A DNA stretch of 64,000 nucleotides, taken from NCBI RefSeq assembly GCF_020360975.1, contig NW_025408675.1, positions 1,984,001 through 2,048,000 of the forward strand, written 5' to 3'. This DNA is from Hirsutella rhossiliensis (Eukaryota; Ascomycota; Sordariomycetes; Hypocreales; Ophiocordycipitaceae). Shown here in pieces: positions 45,143-55,059 of this stretch. The notes beneath the pieces are model-generated. The model had not been told where the DNA came from, made no database searches, and saw nothing but the letters and a program-made list of their open reading frames with translations. The position numbers were made by a program, and so were the translations under genes. Every line of letters begins with the position of its first letter. The stretch's first letter is position 1.

Positions 45143-48100
45143 ATGGCCCCCCCCGAACAACACCGCCCGCCCCGGCGCCCCCTCGCCGCCTGCCTCCTGG
45201 CCCTCGCCCTCGCCCTCGTTGCCGCTTCGCCAGCCGCCGCCCACAGCTTCCCCTACGTCCCGACCCAGCTGCTGACTCCGACGGCCTGCTTCAACGACTC
45301 CGCCTGCCGCGGCCGAGACGTCGCCTACGTCTTCGCCCAGACCGAGGACCATGTGCAGCTTCTCGCCTTCAACCTCTCCGTCGACCTCTCCCCCTCGACC
45401 CGTCCCCAAACCGTCACCGCTGAGCTGCCCTTTCTCAACCATGCCGGCCCCACGACGGCTTTTGGCGCCGTCAGGACCGGAAACGGCACCATCATGGTTC
45501 ACGCCGGCGCCTGCGACGGAGATGCCGCCGACGTCTGGAGCTTCGACCCTGGCAACCGTGGTGCTGGATGGATCAAGAGACCGATGACCAAGGCCAAGTC
45601 CACGCCCGGCTCTGAGCCGCCCCAGAGTCCCTTCTTCCTCGGGGGCACCCTTGCCTTTTCCTCAAGGCTGGCCCCGTCCATGGACCAGCCCACCATCTAC
45701 ACCTATGGTGGCATGTGCGCCTCGCCCCAGGCGGAGCCCAACAACTGGCAGTCGGCCGCAAACTATTCCAAGACTATGACCAGCCTCGCCCCCGACTCCC
45801 AGCAGCCCGACGCGGGTTACGCCCTCGGCGTCGCCTCCGTCGCCGGGCCCCGCGCCCCCTTTGCCGGCTTCACCCTCACCCAGCTGCCGCCCTCCATGAC
45901 AAACATCTCGGGCTCCCTCACCCAGCAGGCCAGCTTCGTCTTCCTCGGCGGCCACACCCAAAATGCCTACATCAACATGAGCACCGCCGCTGTCTGGAGC
46001 CTCCCCGAAGAATCGTGGTCCTACGTCAACATTCAGCCTCCCGCCCCTGCCCCTGGACGCGAGCTCGCCATCCGCCAGGTGCCGTCCGACGTGGACAGCC
46101 GGTCTGGACACACGACCGTGCTGAGCGAAGACGGCAAGTCCATGGCCGTCCTGGGCGGCTGGGTCGGCGATGTCAGCACCGCCGCCGAGCCCCAGCTGGC
46201 CGTGCTGGAGATGAACCAGACGTACAGCTCGTGGCGCTGGACCGTTCCCGCCCAGCAGCCCGACGGTACTGGAATCTACGGCCACGGCGCCGCGATGCTG
46301 CCCGGCAACGTCATGATGGTCTACGGCGGGTGGGAGACGCGGCCGCCCAGCTCCAAGGCCAAGCGCCAGGACGCCGCCGCCTCCCCTCGCTTCTTCAACC
46401 TGACGTCCATGGCCTGGGTCTCGTCGTACCGCAACCCCAGGGCGGACTCCCTTGCGCACGAAGCCCCCGACGCGGCAGGGAGCGCTCCCACCGCCAGACG
46501 CCTGGGTCTTGGCATCGGGCTCGGCCTGGGCGTGGCCGTCGTGCTCGGCTTCGTCGTGCTGCTCTGTATGTGGCGGAGGCGGCAGAGGCGGCAGAAGGCG
46601 GTGCGCGACGCGGCGATTCGGGCCATGGCCGAGGACGCCACACACTTCCTCCACGACGGCGGCGACATGGCCGAGCGCGACGACTACTTTTCCTGGGGCC
46701 GGCGCGACTGGCGGGCCAGCGGGCCGGATCCGCACCAGCAGCATTCGGGACAGTCGGCTCTGGCCTACGAAAGTCTGAGGGGCGACGGCCAGGGACCGCA
46801 CCCGGCCCCGGCCGTCATCACGAGGAAGCCGGTGCCCAGGGGCCAGCGCGCGGGTTACGTGCCCGCTGAGAGTCGCTTCAGCGCCTTTGTCTCGCCGCCC
46901 GGTGTCATTCATCCGATTCTCGAAGACGACGAAGAGGAGAGCAGCCTACACCACTACCACCATGAGGATCCACACCACCTCCCCAGTCAACACCAACAGC
47001 GGCCGGCAAACGAACCCCTGGCGTCGCCCGCGTCGGACATCCTCTCGGACCCGTTTGTGACACCGACGGCCACGGCCCCGCCCATCATCTTTCCGCCGAG
47101 CTTGATGTCGCCGGCGGCGGGCCGAGCGGGGAGCCCAGAGGAAGCGCCCCGCCACGACCCGGACGTGCAAGACTGGGTGTCGGACGTGGACGCCAACGAC
47201 GGGTTGCTGGCGCGCTACGGAGGCCACCATCGCCAGGGCCGCATCTCGCCCACGCGGCGCAACTCGAACCGCTCCGTCGGGGTCTGGGACGACGAGTCGC
47301 GCACCGGGTCTAACCTGTCAGAGTCGAACCGCAGCGTCGCCGCCGACAGTATACGGAGAACGATGTCTGGCAGGAGATCTGCCGCAGCCGCCGGTTTCCT
47401 TGCCACTCCGGCCCTCTTCGCGGGAGGTGGCGGCAACAGCACGGACCAGCGGAAGCCGGGGAGCTCCTCGTCGAGCAGCTACAATACGGCACGGTCCGGC
47501 TTCGGCGCCCTGCAGGCCGAGGCGCCCTCTCTGCTCCTGGGCAACGGCGCGGGCGGACGAACAACGCCGAGCAGCCCGACGGGCTACGACGACGACGAGC
47601 CAGGTTCCCCGTCCAAGTCGAAGCCCCCGCCGTCGCCGAGGCGTGGCTGGCTCGGGTCGCTGCGGCGCGTCTTTTCGACGTCGAGCAGCTCCTCGCCCGC
47701 GTCGACGAGAGCGGCGGGATTGGTGCACGACGATGAGCCATCGCCGCGGCGGCCGTCGTTTGAGCGCACGGGGTCCGACTATGAATCGCGCCTCGTCGGG
47801 CTGAGCGGCGAGCTGCTGCGGCGCAAGCAGGGTCGGCAGGACTGGGAAGCCCAGGGCGGCGGCAGTGGCGCCGCGGCGCAGCAGCACCAGCCGGAGAATG
47901 ACTGGGACATTGAGCGCGCGGCGGAGCAGCGTCTGGTGCAGGTCATGTTCACGGTGCCTAGGGAGCGCCTGCGCGTGGTCAATGCCGACGATGCCGCCGA
48001 TGGGCAGCAGCAGCAGACCGACGAGGGAGGCAGCGTGCCGGGTTCTGCCTTGCAGCAGCACCAGCCGCAGGTGGCTGAGCTCGTGGACCCGGACCCGTCG

Positions 48101-48436
48101 AGTCAGGAGTCTGGGTCATCGCTTGACCCGTCGCCGGACCAACCCCGGGGCCGTGATCAGCGGAGACACGAGGACGTGGACGTTGAGCCGCTGCTACTGC
48201 CGCCGCCCTCGCACCACCACCGCCGCCATCGCAGCCATCAGACCGACGAGCCGCGCCTGTCGCACTCAACGGACGGGTCGGTCAGGCCGCTGTCGGGGTC
48301 CGTCTACACGGCCGAGGCGGTGACGCTTGCGCGGCCACGGACGCGCGTGCTGCAGATGGTGGACTCGATTGAGAGCCTCAGCCGGGGAAGCAGTCCGGTG
48401 CGCGGCGGGGGAGACGAGGAGCAGCAGGAGCCCTAG
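45143..48436 (+). CDS. Secreted kelch-repeat ectodomain protein with a single membrane span and long cytoplasmic tail
   Basis: The frame gives 1097 aa as a single exon. The frame is open upstream to 44846, but MAPPEQHRPPRRPLAACLL is the natural start: a basic n-region, then a Leu/Ala signal peptide ending near ASPAAAHS. The ectodomain (about 35-450) has N-glycosylation sites and kelch-type blade fragments (TIYTYGGMC, ASFVFLGGHTQNAY, RSGHTTVLSEDGKSMAVLGG, GIYGHGAAMLPGNVMMVYGG). A membrane segment at about 453-475 (GLGIGLGLGVAVVLGFVVLL) is followed by the stop-transfer RRRQRRQK. The 620-residue tail is disordered, rich in Ser, Pro, Gln and His, with phosphosite-like stretches. The architecture suggests a cell-surface receptor or wall-associated protein. 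Similar kelch/TM proteins are widespread in filamentous ascomycetes, but I know no assigned function. Confidence 0.82.
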   Translation: MAPPEQHRPPRRPLAACLLALALALVAASPAAAHSFPYVPTQLLTPTACFNDSACRGRDVAYVFAQTEDHVQLLAFNLSVDLSPSTRPQTVTAELPFLNHAGPTTAFGAVRTGNGTIMVHAGACDGDAADVWSFDPGNRGAGWIKRPMTKAKSTPGSEPPQSPFFLGGTLAFSSRLAPSMDQPTIYTYGGMCASPQAEPNNWQSAANYSKTMTSLAPDSQQPDAGYALGVASVAGPRAPFAGFTLTQLPPSMTNISGSLTQQASFVFLGGHTQNAYINMSTAAVWSLPEESWSYVNIQPPAPAPGRELAIRQVPSDVDSRSGHTTVLSEDGKSMAVLGGWVGDVSTAAEPQLAVLEMNQTYSSWRWTVPAQQPDGTGIYGHGAAMLPGNVMMVYGGWETRPPSSKAKRQDAAASPRFFNLTSMAWVSSYRNPRADSLAHEAPDAAGSAPTARRLGLGIGLGLGVAVVLGFVVLLCMWRRRQRRQKAVRDAAIRAMAEDATHFLHDGGDMAERDDYFSWGRRDWRASGPDPHQQHSGQSALAYESLRGDGQGPHPAPAVITRKPVPRGQRAGYVPAESRFSAFVSPPGVIHPILEDDEEESSLHHYHHEDPHHLPSQHQQRPANEPLASPASDILSDPFVTPTATAPPIIFPPSLMSPAAGRAGSPEEAPRHDPDVQDWVSDVDANDGLLARYGGHHRQGRISPTRRNSNRSVGVWDDESRTGSNLSESNRSVAADSIRRTMSGRRSAAAAGFLATPALFAGGGGNSTDQRKPGSSSSSSYNTARSGFGALQAEAPSLLLGNGAGGRTTPSSPTGYDDDEPGSPSKSKPPPSPRRGWLGSLRRVFSTSSSSSPASTRAAGLVHDDEPSPRRPSFERTGSDYESRLVGLSGELLRRKQGRQDWEAQGGGSGAAAQQHQPENDWDIERAAEQRLVQVMFTVPRERLRVVNADDAADGQQQQTDEGGSVPGSALQQHQPQVAELVDPDPSSQESGSSLDPSPDQPRGRDQRRHEDVDVEPLLLPPPSHHHRRHRSHQTDEPRLSHSTDGSVRPLSGSVYTAEAVTLARPRTRVLQMVDSIESLSRGSSPVRGGGDEEQQEP

Positions 48437-48815
48437 CCAAGCTTACTTACAACAAGGCCCCCTGCCAAAGTGGGGAGAAGAGGAACGAACATAGGGGAGG
48501 ACTGGGCAGCGAGAAGAGCTGCTTGGTCTACGAGTGTACAAATGGAGACGAGGCACAATTTGGGCTGGCTACATGAAGAGAAACAATGGAGTTTTTTTGG
48601 GCAAAGGTTCGGGAATGGGGCGGCTGGTTGGCTAGAGGTCCGCGAGAGGGTATGGAGAAGACGGGGGGAAAAGCGCGGCGGCTTTCTGGCAAATCTGATC
48701 TGGATAGGATCGGGCGTGCATGGCTTGGCCTGTCTTTGGCGGCATGGGCGAGGCATATTTGCCTGCCTGCCTGGTTCGATGTATGTATGTATGTATGTAT
48801 GTATGTATGTATATC
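48437..48815. other. Short intergenic region with a TATG microsatellite
   Basis: This region holds the probable 3' UTR of the kelch gene and, at 48779-48813, about eight tandem TATG units. Confidence 0.6.
48779..48813 (+). repeat. (TATG)n microsatellite
   Basis: About eight tandem GTAT/TATG units stand just beyond the stop of the decayed gene that follows. Confidence 0.9.
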
Positions 48816-51313
48816 TCAAGCAGAGGAAATAGGGGCTTTTATAGCATTGATCGTGGAGACCCTGAAGTCTCTTGAATCCACCATCACTTGGTCAAACTGC
48901 TCTGCTCCCGCCTTCCAGTCTCGGGATGCCTCTTGCAGTGATTGCATGTCTTCCGTCAATGAGGGTATTTTCTTCCTCGACTGAAGGGAGGACTCGTTGC
49001 TTGCGCTTCTCACGAGGAGACTGTTAGACCAGGGTTTCTCCCTGAAGCCCCTCCCTTGTCGTCTTCCTGATCAGCTCTTCAATTGACACCATTGCCTTCT
49101 GCCGGACCTTGTAGCGGTCGAATTGCTCCTGAAACCTCCTCTCAAGGTTGCGGAAGCGGTCTTTGGCATCTTGGCTTCTCCGTTGCATGCAGCCCTCTTT
49201 GCTTGGAAGGCTGCATCGGTGCCATCTCCTGTCTAGGGGGAGGATGAATTCGTCCGTCAGGGAGCTGGGGCTGTATAAGCCACTCGTCCCTTTTCAGGAC
49301 CCATGAATTCCCGTATCTCATAGATTTCAGTCCATGGTTCGACCCCGCTGGTCCATGGGGGGCCGATCCAAGCCCTCGAGCTTGACGATGTAATCATCCC
49401 CTTTGGCTTCCTTGGTTGAGGGCATGGCGAAGTCCCTGTTTGTAGGCTCAAAATAGAGCTTGCCCTCGAACCGGGCCGTCTGGCTTCCGTGCAAGGATCT
49501 TGTTCTTCTCTTTGGGATAGTCCTTCAGCCGTTTCTCAACGTTGCTCCTTGCTTCATCCCCTACCTTCCCTAGGGAGGGGGGCTCGTGTTAGAGATAACA
49601 CGTGCAGCGAAGCAGCTTTCCCACCGGTTTGTGGCCCCTTTACGGTGCATGCTGCAGCTCTTACATGGTTGGGGGAGCGGAGGCAGCTTTAACGACGATT
49701 TCTTCCGAATTGTAATTTCACGTTGAAGTCTACAATCAAGTTGCGCAACCAACGCTTTTCCAGCCCTGGGGAAAGCATAACCGGCAAATAGGGGCACCAC
49801 ATTAGGGGCGTCATTATTGTGTATTCTAAATTTAGGGACCCCCCTTAAGCTGGTTCCAGTATATCCCCGACTTGGCCGCGAAGATGCTGCTGGGCATCTC
49901 AGGGATGAAGGAGGTGTTGGCGAGGGTTTTCTTTCCCCCGTCAACTGTTGGGATGCAGACTGGGCCTGTTCCTCGGACTTTGAGAAGCTAGTCCCTGGCT
50001 TGGACTTCATCGTCAGACCCCCATTTGAATGATCCATCTTTGAACCATCCGAGGTTGTCAAAGAGGCTAACACCCCCCCCTGAATCGTAGATCAGTCTGT
50101 CTACTAATAATCCCTGTCGGCGACGTTGACCCTAGCCAGTGAGACGTGTTTGCAGTCCCAGTCCCAGCCCCCGGGCTCCTGTTGTTGATCACGATGTCTG
50201 CTGGCCCCTCTCCTTTAGGGTAGTTATCAGGGGTCCAGGCAAGGGAATTTGGCCTCCTCGTTAAGGTGGTCTTTAAATCACTTTCAATACTAGCATTGAC
50301 CGGTTCTCTTGGGTTCCAGTCTTGCGGGGGTTTCTTGTTGTATAAGACACGCGCCGTGTAGCATGCTTCCCACCAAGTAGAAGCCCTATTCCTATACGAT
50401 CTACACCCAGTGTAAATGCCTGGTGGAGGGGAAGCGGCTGGCTTTGCTGCTGGTCCTCCTGAGGCATGGTTGGCAATGTCCCTGCCATTCATTTTCTTCC
50501 TGTGTTTGTATTCTTGTTTGAGGGCAGCTGGCAGGTTCCTTGGGAGAAGCTGTTCCTTGTCGTGTTGATCATCTTGCATGTCGTTTGCCCTCATTATTAT
50601 AGTCCAGCCTAGGTCCGGTGCATCGACTGCTGTAAGAACATCCTGATGAATTCTCACATTGTTGATTGTGCCGACCTTGAGGTCCAATAAGTCCATGGTA
50701 ACTTGGTTAAGTTGTTTTGCCCAAACCCCCCAGTCACCGATGCCTCTCTTGTTAATGATAGTTGCGTATCACTCGTAGATAAGATTCTTCTCCTCTGTTT
50801 CTAATGGCCAGACATGTATCTTAAGCTTCTTGATCTAATTCTTTAAAGAGTAGTATGGGCTAAAGTGGCCCCCTAAAACACTTAAATGGTGTTCTTGTCC
50901 CCTTGAGTAGGTCTTTACCAAGGGTCCGGATGAATTCTTCCCAGTCGGGCCACTGGAGCTATATCAGCACCTTAGTGCCTTCAGGGTTAAAAAATTACTA
51001 TATCTTACGAGTCTTGACCCATGAATTAATTTCTTGTAGTTATACGGTATAATCCGCGCTCTCTCTGATCCTCACCATGTACCTATCTCCTCCTTTGGCT
51101 TCCTTGGTTAAAGTTATTATGGGTGTGTTATTAAGTTGTTTCCTTATTCAAGGGATGCACAGTGTGTGTCTTTGGTGTTGCCCCTAGCGTGACTGGGTTC
51201 CTCGCCTCAACACCAAGACTGGGGCGTAAAAGCGGCATTGATAACTCGCGAATAGCTTCAAAGGTGGTATCGGCGGGCAAAAGAGATTCCAATCGTGCGG
51301 ACCGGGCTCGCAA
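48816..51313 (-). pseudogene. Decayed protein-coding gene or element of unknown family with internally repeated modules
   Basis: Protein-like segments follow each other on the minus strand but are broken by stops and frame changes. At 51313-51131 there is an open start (MRARSARLESLLPADTTFEA). Near 51110-51050 comes LTKEAKGGDRYMVRIRES, and near 50975-50880 NPEGTKVLI, a TAG, and LQWPDWEEFIRTLGKDLLK. At 50696-50067 an open frame contains DLLDLKVGTINNVRIHQDVL and GCRSYRNRASTWWEACYTAR. At 50073-49570 another contains SCSMHRKGATNRWESCFAAR. At about 49480-49370 come FEGKLYFEPTNRDFAMPSTK and EAKGDDYIVKLEG. At 49200-49030 there is a coiled-coil-like FRNLERRFQEQFDRYKVRQK. The end (48816-49013) is SRKKIPSLTEDMQSLQEASR and following. 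Two motifs occur twice (KEAKG-D-Y-V and C-x-x-R-x-x-A-W-E-C-ARV), so the gene was internally duplicated or two copies stood in tandem. Stops are mostly TAG/TAA at CAG/CAA-compatible sites, suggesting mild RIP. Some breaks could be unrecognised introns. Family unknown. Confidence 0.5.
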
Positions 51314-51365
51314 CTCTCAAGCAAGGGCTTGAGAGTATGTATGTACGCATGTTGTATGTACACAT

Positions 51366-52697
51366 CTACACGGCTCTCTGTGCTCGCCGGAGACGACTCA
51401 AGGGAGGGGAGGGCACTTTATTCCAGGCGATGACGGCGTCAATGGCGCGGCGGCCGGGAAAGTCAAAGATGACGACGCCGGTGCGGGGCGTGACGCCAGG
51501 GCGGCCGTCAAAGTCGAGCAGCCACTGGGCCGTCATATCGTTCATGCCGGTGACGGAGCGGTTGCAGGGCCCGGCGGCGGCGTCGACGGGGAGGACGCCG
51601 ACCGAGGCGGAGACGTGGGCGAGGTATAAGCGGGTGTTGTTCAGGGGCTCGGTGACGGCGCGCTCAAGGGCGCCGCGGATGGCGACCCACTTGTCGGCCA
51701 GGTGGTAGATATCGGGCACGACCCACGCGTCCTCGAGGGCCATCTGGGGCCCGTCCCAGCTGAGGCCGTAGGGCCCGGCGTCGGGGCTGGCAAATTCCTG
51801 CAGCAGGAAGATCCTAGAGCGCAGGGCGCCGAGCGTGGGGATGGGCTCGTGCCTGGCGACGCCGTCGTAGAGGCGCAGGTGTCGGGCGGCGCCGGGGGCG
51901 GTGCGCGGGTCGTGGGTGCGGTAGCGGTTAAAGGCCTGCTCAAAGGAGAGCGAGTTGTTGGTGCCGACGGGGCGGCCCTCCTCCTTGAGGCGCATGACGA
52001 TGGCCTCTGTCGGGTTGGCGTCGAGAAAGGCAAACATGGCGCGCAGCACGTGGGCGAGGTCGAAGCCCGTGTCGCCGTCGGCGTGGTAGATGCGCAGCTC
52101 GTCGTCGCGCAGGCGGGCGCGGATGTCGAAGTAGCGCAGTCCCGCGTCGAGCTGAACACTGAGGTTCCAGTTCTGGCACTGCAGCTCGACGTTGTCGGCC
52201 AGGCCGTATGTCATGGTGTCGTGGGTGCCGGGGATGCTGAGGGCGGTGAGCGGAGCCGAGTCGGGCAGGCGGGACATCCATGCCGGGCGGAGGGGGGGCG
52301 AGGCTGCGTCGAAGCTAAAGGCGCTGCAGCGGCCGCGGAGGCAGTTTGCCGCTGTGTCGTCGTCGTTGTCCAAGCGCGCTGGTGGTGGAATAGTGGGCGC
52401 CGAGCTGAGGATGGAGACGGGGATGCGGATGGCGGGGGGGACGATGTTGTGGGAGCGGGGGAGGAGGACGAGGAGCAGGGCCGGGGGGAGAAGAATGGCT
52501 GTTGCTGCGAGGGCGACGAGGGCGAGGGGTTGGCGGCGCGGGGGCCACGATGCGCGTCGAGAGGATGAGGCTAATGGTGATGATGGTGATGATGGTGATG
52601 ATGGTGATGATGGTGATGATGGTGATGATGGTGATGATGGTGATGACATCGTGGACGCCTTGTCTGAGGCTTCCGCCAGGACGGGAGGGCCTCGCAT
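51366..52697 (-). CDS. PI-PLC X-domain phospholipase-like protein, membrane-anchored
   Basis: The frame encodes 443 aa from the ATG at 52697. A second in-frame ATG at 52649 removes 16 residues and is equally possible. The N-terminus contains eight SSP triplets encoded by a 9-nt minisatellite. A hydrophobic segment (about residues 57-80, LALVALAATAILLPPALLLVLL) makes it a type II membrane or secreted protein. The catalytic TIM-barrel domain runs from LTALSIPGTHDTM, with the first catalytic His at about 159, through RYFDIRARLRDDELRIYHAD, with the second His at about 205. Later come NPTEAIVMRLKEEG, RIFLLQEF and GVVIFDFPGR. This is the bacterial-type, single-domain PI-specific PLC family, which cleaves phosphatidylinositol or GPI lipids without calcium. 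The activity is inferred; the substrate in fungi is unclear. Codon bias supports a single exon. Confidence 0.85.
   Translation of the reverse strand: MRGPPVLAEASDKASTMSSPSSPSSPSSPSSPSSPSSPSSPLASSSRRASWPPRRQPLALVALAATAILLPPALLLVLLPRSHNIVPPAIRIPVSILSSAPTIPPPARLDNDDDTAANCLRGRCSAFSFDAASPPLRPAWMSRLPDSAPLTALSIPGTHDTMTYGLADNVELQCQNWNLSVQLDAGLRYFDIRARLRDDELRIYHADGDTGFDLAHVLRAMFAFLDANPTEAIVMRLKEEGRPVGTNNSLSFEQAFNRYRTHDPRTAPGAARHLRLYDGVARHEPIPTLGALRSRIFLLQEFASPDAGPYGLSWDGPQMALEDAWVVPDIYHLADKWVAIRGALERAVTEPLNNTRLYLAHVSASVGVLPVDAAAGPCNRSVTGMNDMTAQWLLDFDGRPGVTPRTGVVIFDFPGRRAIDAVIAWNKVPSPPLSRLRRAQRAV
52576..52647 (-). repeat. 9-nt minisatellite encoding (SSP)8
   Basis: Seven perfect GGTGATGAT units and one terminal variant lie at the 5' end of the PI-PLC coding sequence. 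On the coding strand each unit gives Ser-Ser-Pro. Length variation would be in frame. Confidence 0.95.
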
Positions 52698-53624
52698 GCT
52701 GGACTGGAGGTGTCGTCGACAGCAATTTGGGGCATGTATGTCGCCGACGGCTATGTGTATTGGCTTGTCGGGTCCTCGTAGTCGCGCCGAGAGTCGGTGA
52801 TGGAGGCTGAGGTTGAGGTGGAGGTGATGTGAAGCCGAGGATAGGTACCTACCTAGGTACCTAACCGAAGGTACCCCATGTCCGCCATGCTTACATAACA
52901 TATTCACCAGTTATTGTACGGGGGCACATTGATTAGATCCCTTTGGCTGCGGGAAGGTAACTTATGGATATAAACCAATAAGAACGCCGCATTATTAGCG
53001 GAACATCAACATCACTATAAAGGTCCTAGCGATTCGGGCCTGTACAAATAGGTACATTGCAGTAGTTGTATAGTTAATTAATATATCCCCTCGTCTTCTT
53101 GGCCGCCTGCCTCTGCTTGCCTCCTACTTTCAAATTGAAGGTATAGTCTCTCGCACGACCGTCGGGTGACTGTTGACACGCATGCTCAGAACTCGCACTA
53201 GGCATTTACGGGTTTCCGGCTTTCGAATGGAACAAGACGGGCCACGGAAACAAAACGGTCAGGCCGGTGTCAACTGCCATCAGCACCTCCATGGCATATA
53301 AGGTCCACTGCCAGGTCATCTGTTGGAGTGTCACTTCACTTTTGCCTGCACAACCCAGTGGTTTCCTCACAGTCACCGTAATTATACTATCGTTTTACGC
53401 CAGCTTCAATGTTCGCGCTAGGCGCAGCAACGTTTAGCGCATCCGCCTATTAAGATACGAATCTGTCTAGAAGAGCTGGCAACTCCAGTGGTATTAGTAA
53501 CGGACTTGGTGAGTTGCCTTGACATGTCATCAAGAGGCGCCCAGGCCAAGTCCCGGTTCCGTAACGTAACGTGCTCTCTATACTCCGTGCTGTTATTTGA
53601 AATACGTCTAGTCCCCACCTTCCA
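52698..53624. other. Intergenic region with TACCTAGGTA-type palindromes
   Basis: At about 52844-52875 there is a cluster of GGTACCT/AGGTACC words forming a palindromic patch, of a kind often seen in Hypocreales genomes. The DNA is somewhat AT-rich after 52890. An open frame at 53418-53618 (-) continues the frame of the next gene beyond its TGA stop and could be a further exon; nothing firm can be said. Confidence 0.4.
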
Positions 53625-54484
53625 TCACAGTCCTAGTCTCGGCCCTTGCCCGACACTCCGGTTTATCTCGTGCTCGGGGGCTGAGGTGGGGTCTATATTT
53701 GTATCGGGACTGAAACTCCAGTCCTCGTTCGCCCCATGTTCGAAGCCCTTGGTCGGACCGGGAGCTTGACCAACGCTCCCACTGTCGTAATGACAATTTG
53801 CTTGCGGCTGCCACTCTCCCCCGTCAAGGCCAGGGCCACGACTAACGATATCCGTCTTGACATTTTCCGACTCAGCTACTGACTTTGAGGTTTCGGCGGT
53901 GACTATCCAATTCTTCTTGGCCTAATATACTACATACAAGTCTTGCATGTATATGTAAACAGCTTATCGAGCGCCAAGAAGTCACCCACAGAGTAGCATT
54001 ATGCGCTTGGCTGCCTGGGCCTGGGCCTTGCGTATGGACATGTACTCGTGATGCCCACAGCATCAAGTCAGTTCGACGGCCTGTCGTCAACTCATTAATG
54101 CCGCCTTCACGACACAAAATCATACCAACAACTACCGGAAGTCTGTGCTCCAGACCGGCTTCGTCGGCAAAAGCTCCTTGGTGCCGAACCATTCTTTCAG
54201 TTGCCGAACTGACATTTTGTAAGCGCAGGTTAGACTGGACGTGGTGCATTTCCACCTTAATGCCTAGAAGAATCCAAGTTTAAGCCAAGACTTGAGAGCT
54301 GAGCGAGGGGTCGTCCAGACTTACTGTGAACTTTGGAATTATCAGTCGCAAAGGGGAGCGTCATGGTAGCTATAGGCATCTGCCATATACTTAGGCCTCC
54401 GAGGTGACTCAGGAGCACCTCTTCGCTCTCAGACACAAAGCTGAGATCAACCGCGACGTCAGCAACCTGCCCGCGGCTAGGCAT
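53625..54484 (-). CDS. Unrecognised multi-exon gene beside the ATP-grasp gene
   Basis: The model is complement(join(53625..53921, 53986..54263, 54325..54484)), 244 aa. The 61-nt intron has GTAAGT and TTCTAG; the 64-nt intron has GTGACT and ATTAG. All junctions close in frame. The chain reads MPSRGQVADVAVDLSFVSES, then LGGLSIWQMPIATMTLPFAT, then KVEMHHVQSNLRLQNVSSAT, GAFADEAGLEHRLPVVVGMI, WIVTAETSKSVAESENVKTD and ends QGPRLGL. It has no signal peptide or membrane span. Another protein-like stretch lies just upstream in a different frame at about 54510-54605 (EDSEFEFNSLKLRDFFSG, DNRVFCQFSDPTGQR). It could join through a 43-nt intron (54467-54509), so the true N-terminus is probably further right, or the gene is damaged. 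I do not recognise the family. It runs in the same direction as the ATP-grasp gene 576 bases upstream. Confidence 0.5.
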
Positions 54485-55059
54485 GTCGAACAACTCTGTC
54501 GAGTTTGACTCGCTGCCCTGTTGGATCGGAAAATTGGCAAAAGACGCGGTTGTCCGTGCCGGAGAAGAAGTCGCGCAGCTTAAGGCTGTTGAATTCAAAT
54601 TCCGAGTCTTCGGGCCCCTTTGAAAGTAGAGATCACGACGCCTTCGTCTCCTTGTACTGGCAACTGAGGCTATGGGAAGATGCCCAGTTTCCAATTATGG
54701 CGAGACAGTCGCCCTGTCGTCTTTGGAGTGCGTTCGTTCTTGCTTGCTCAGTCCTCCCCTCTTTGTAATCTGGGATACTCCCAAACTGGCTCTTGATTCC
54801 CTCGAGCCTTTTTATTCCATTTCTCGTGTCGTTTCTTGTCGTCATCGAATCAGCCGTTACGCCTGCTGTCTCCGCATTCAAGACACATCACAAGCTGACA
54901 ATGTTCTCATTGGGGATTCCTTCCAAAGCGACCCATCCTTGCTGGATCGGGATCCGAGGCAGGCTGCGTCTTTTTTCATCATCTTATTACTAGACCTGAC
55001 TTGGCGTGAAAAGGGTTTGGCCCCAACTTTGAGCAAATCTTCCAAGGATGAGTCGGACT

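Noticed and set aside
45662..46912. 416-codon minus-strand open frame
   Set aside because: It is a shadow of the kelch gene; no start context and shadow-type residues.
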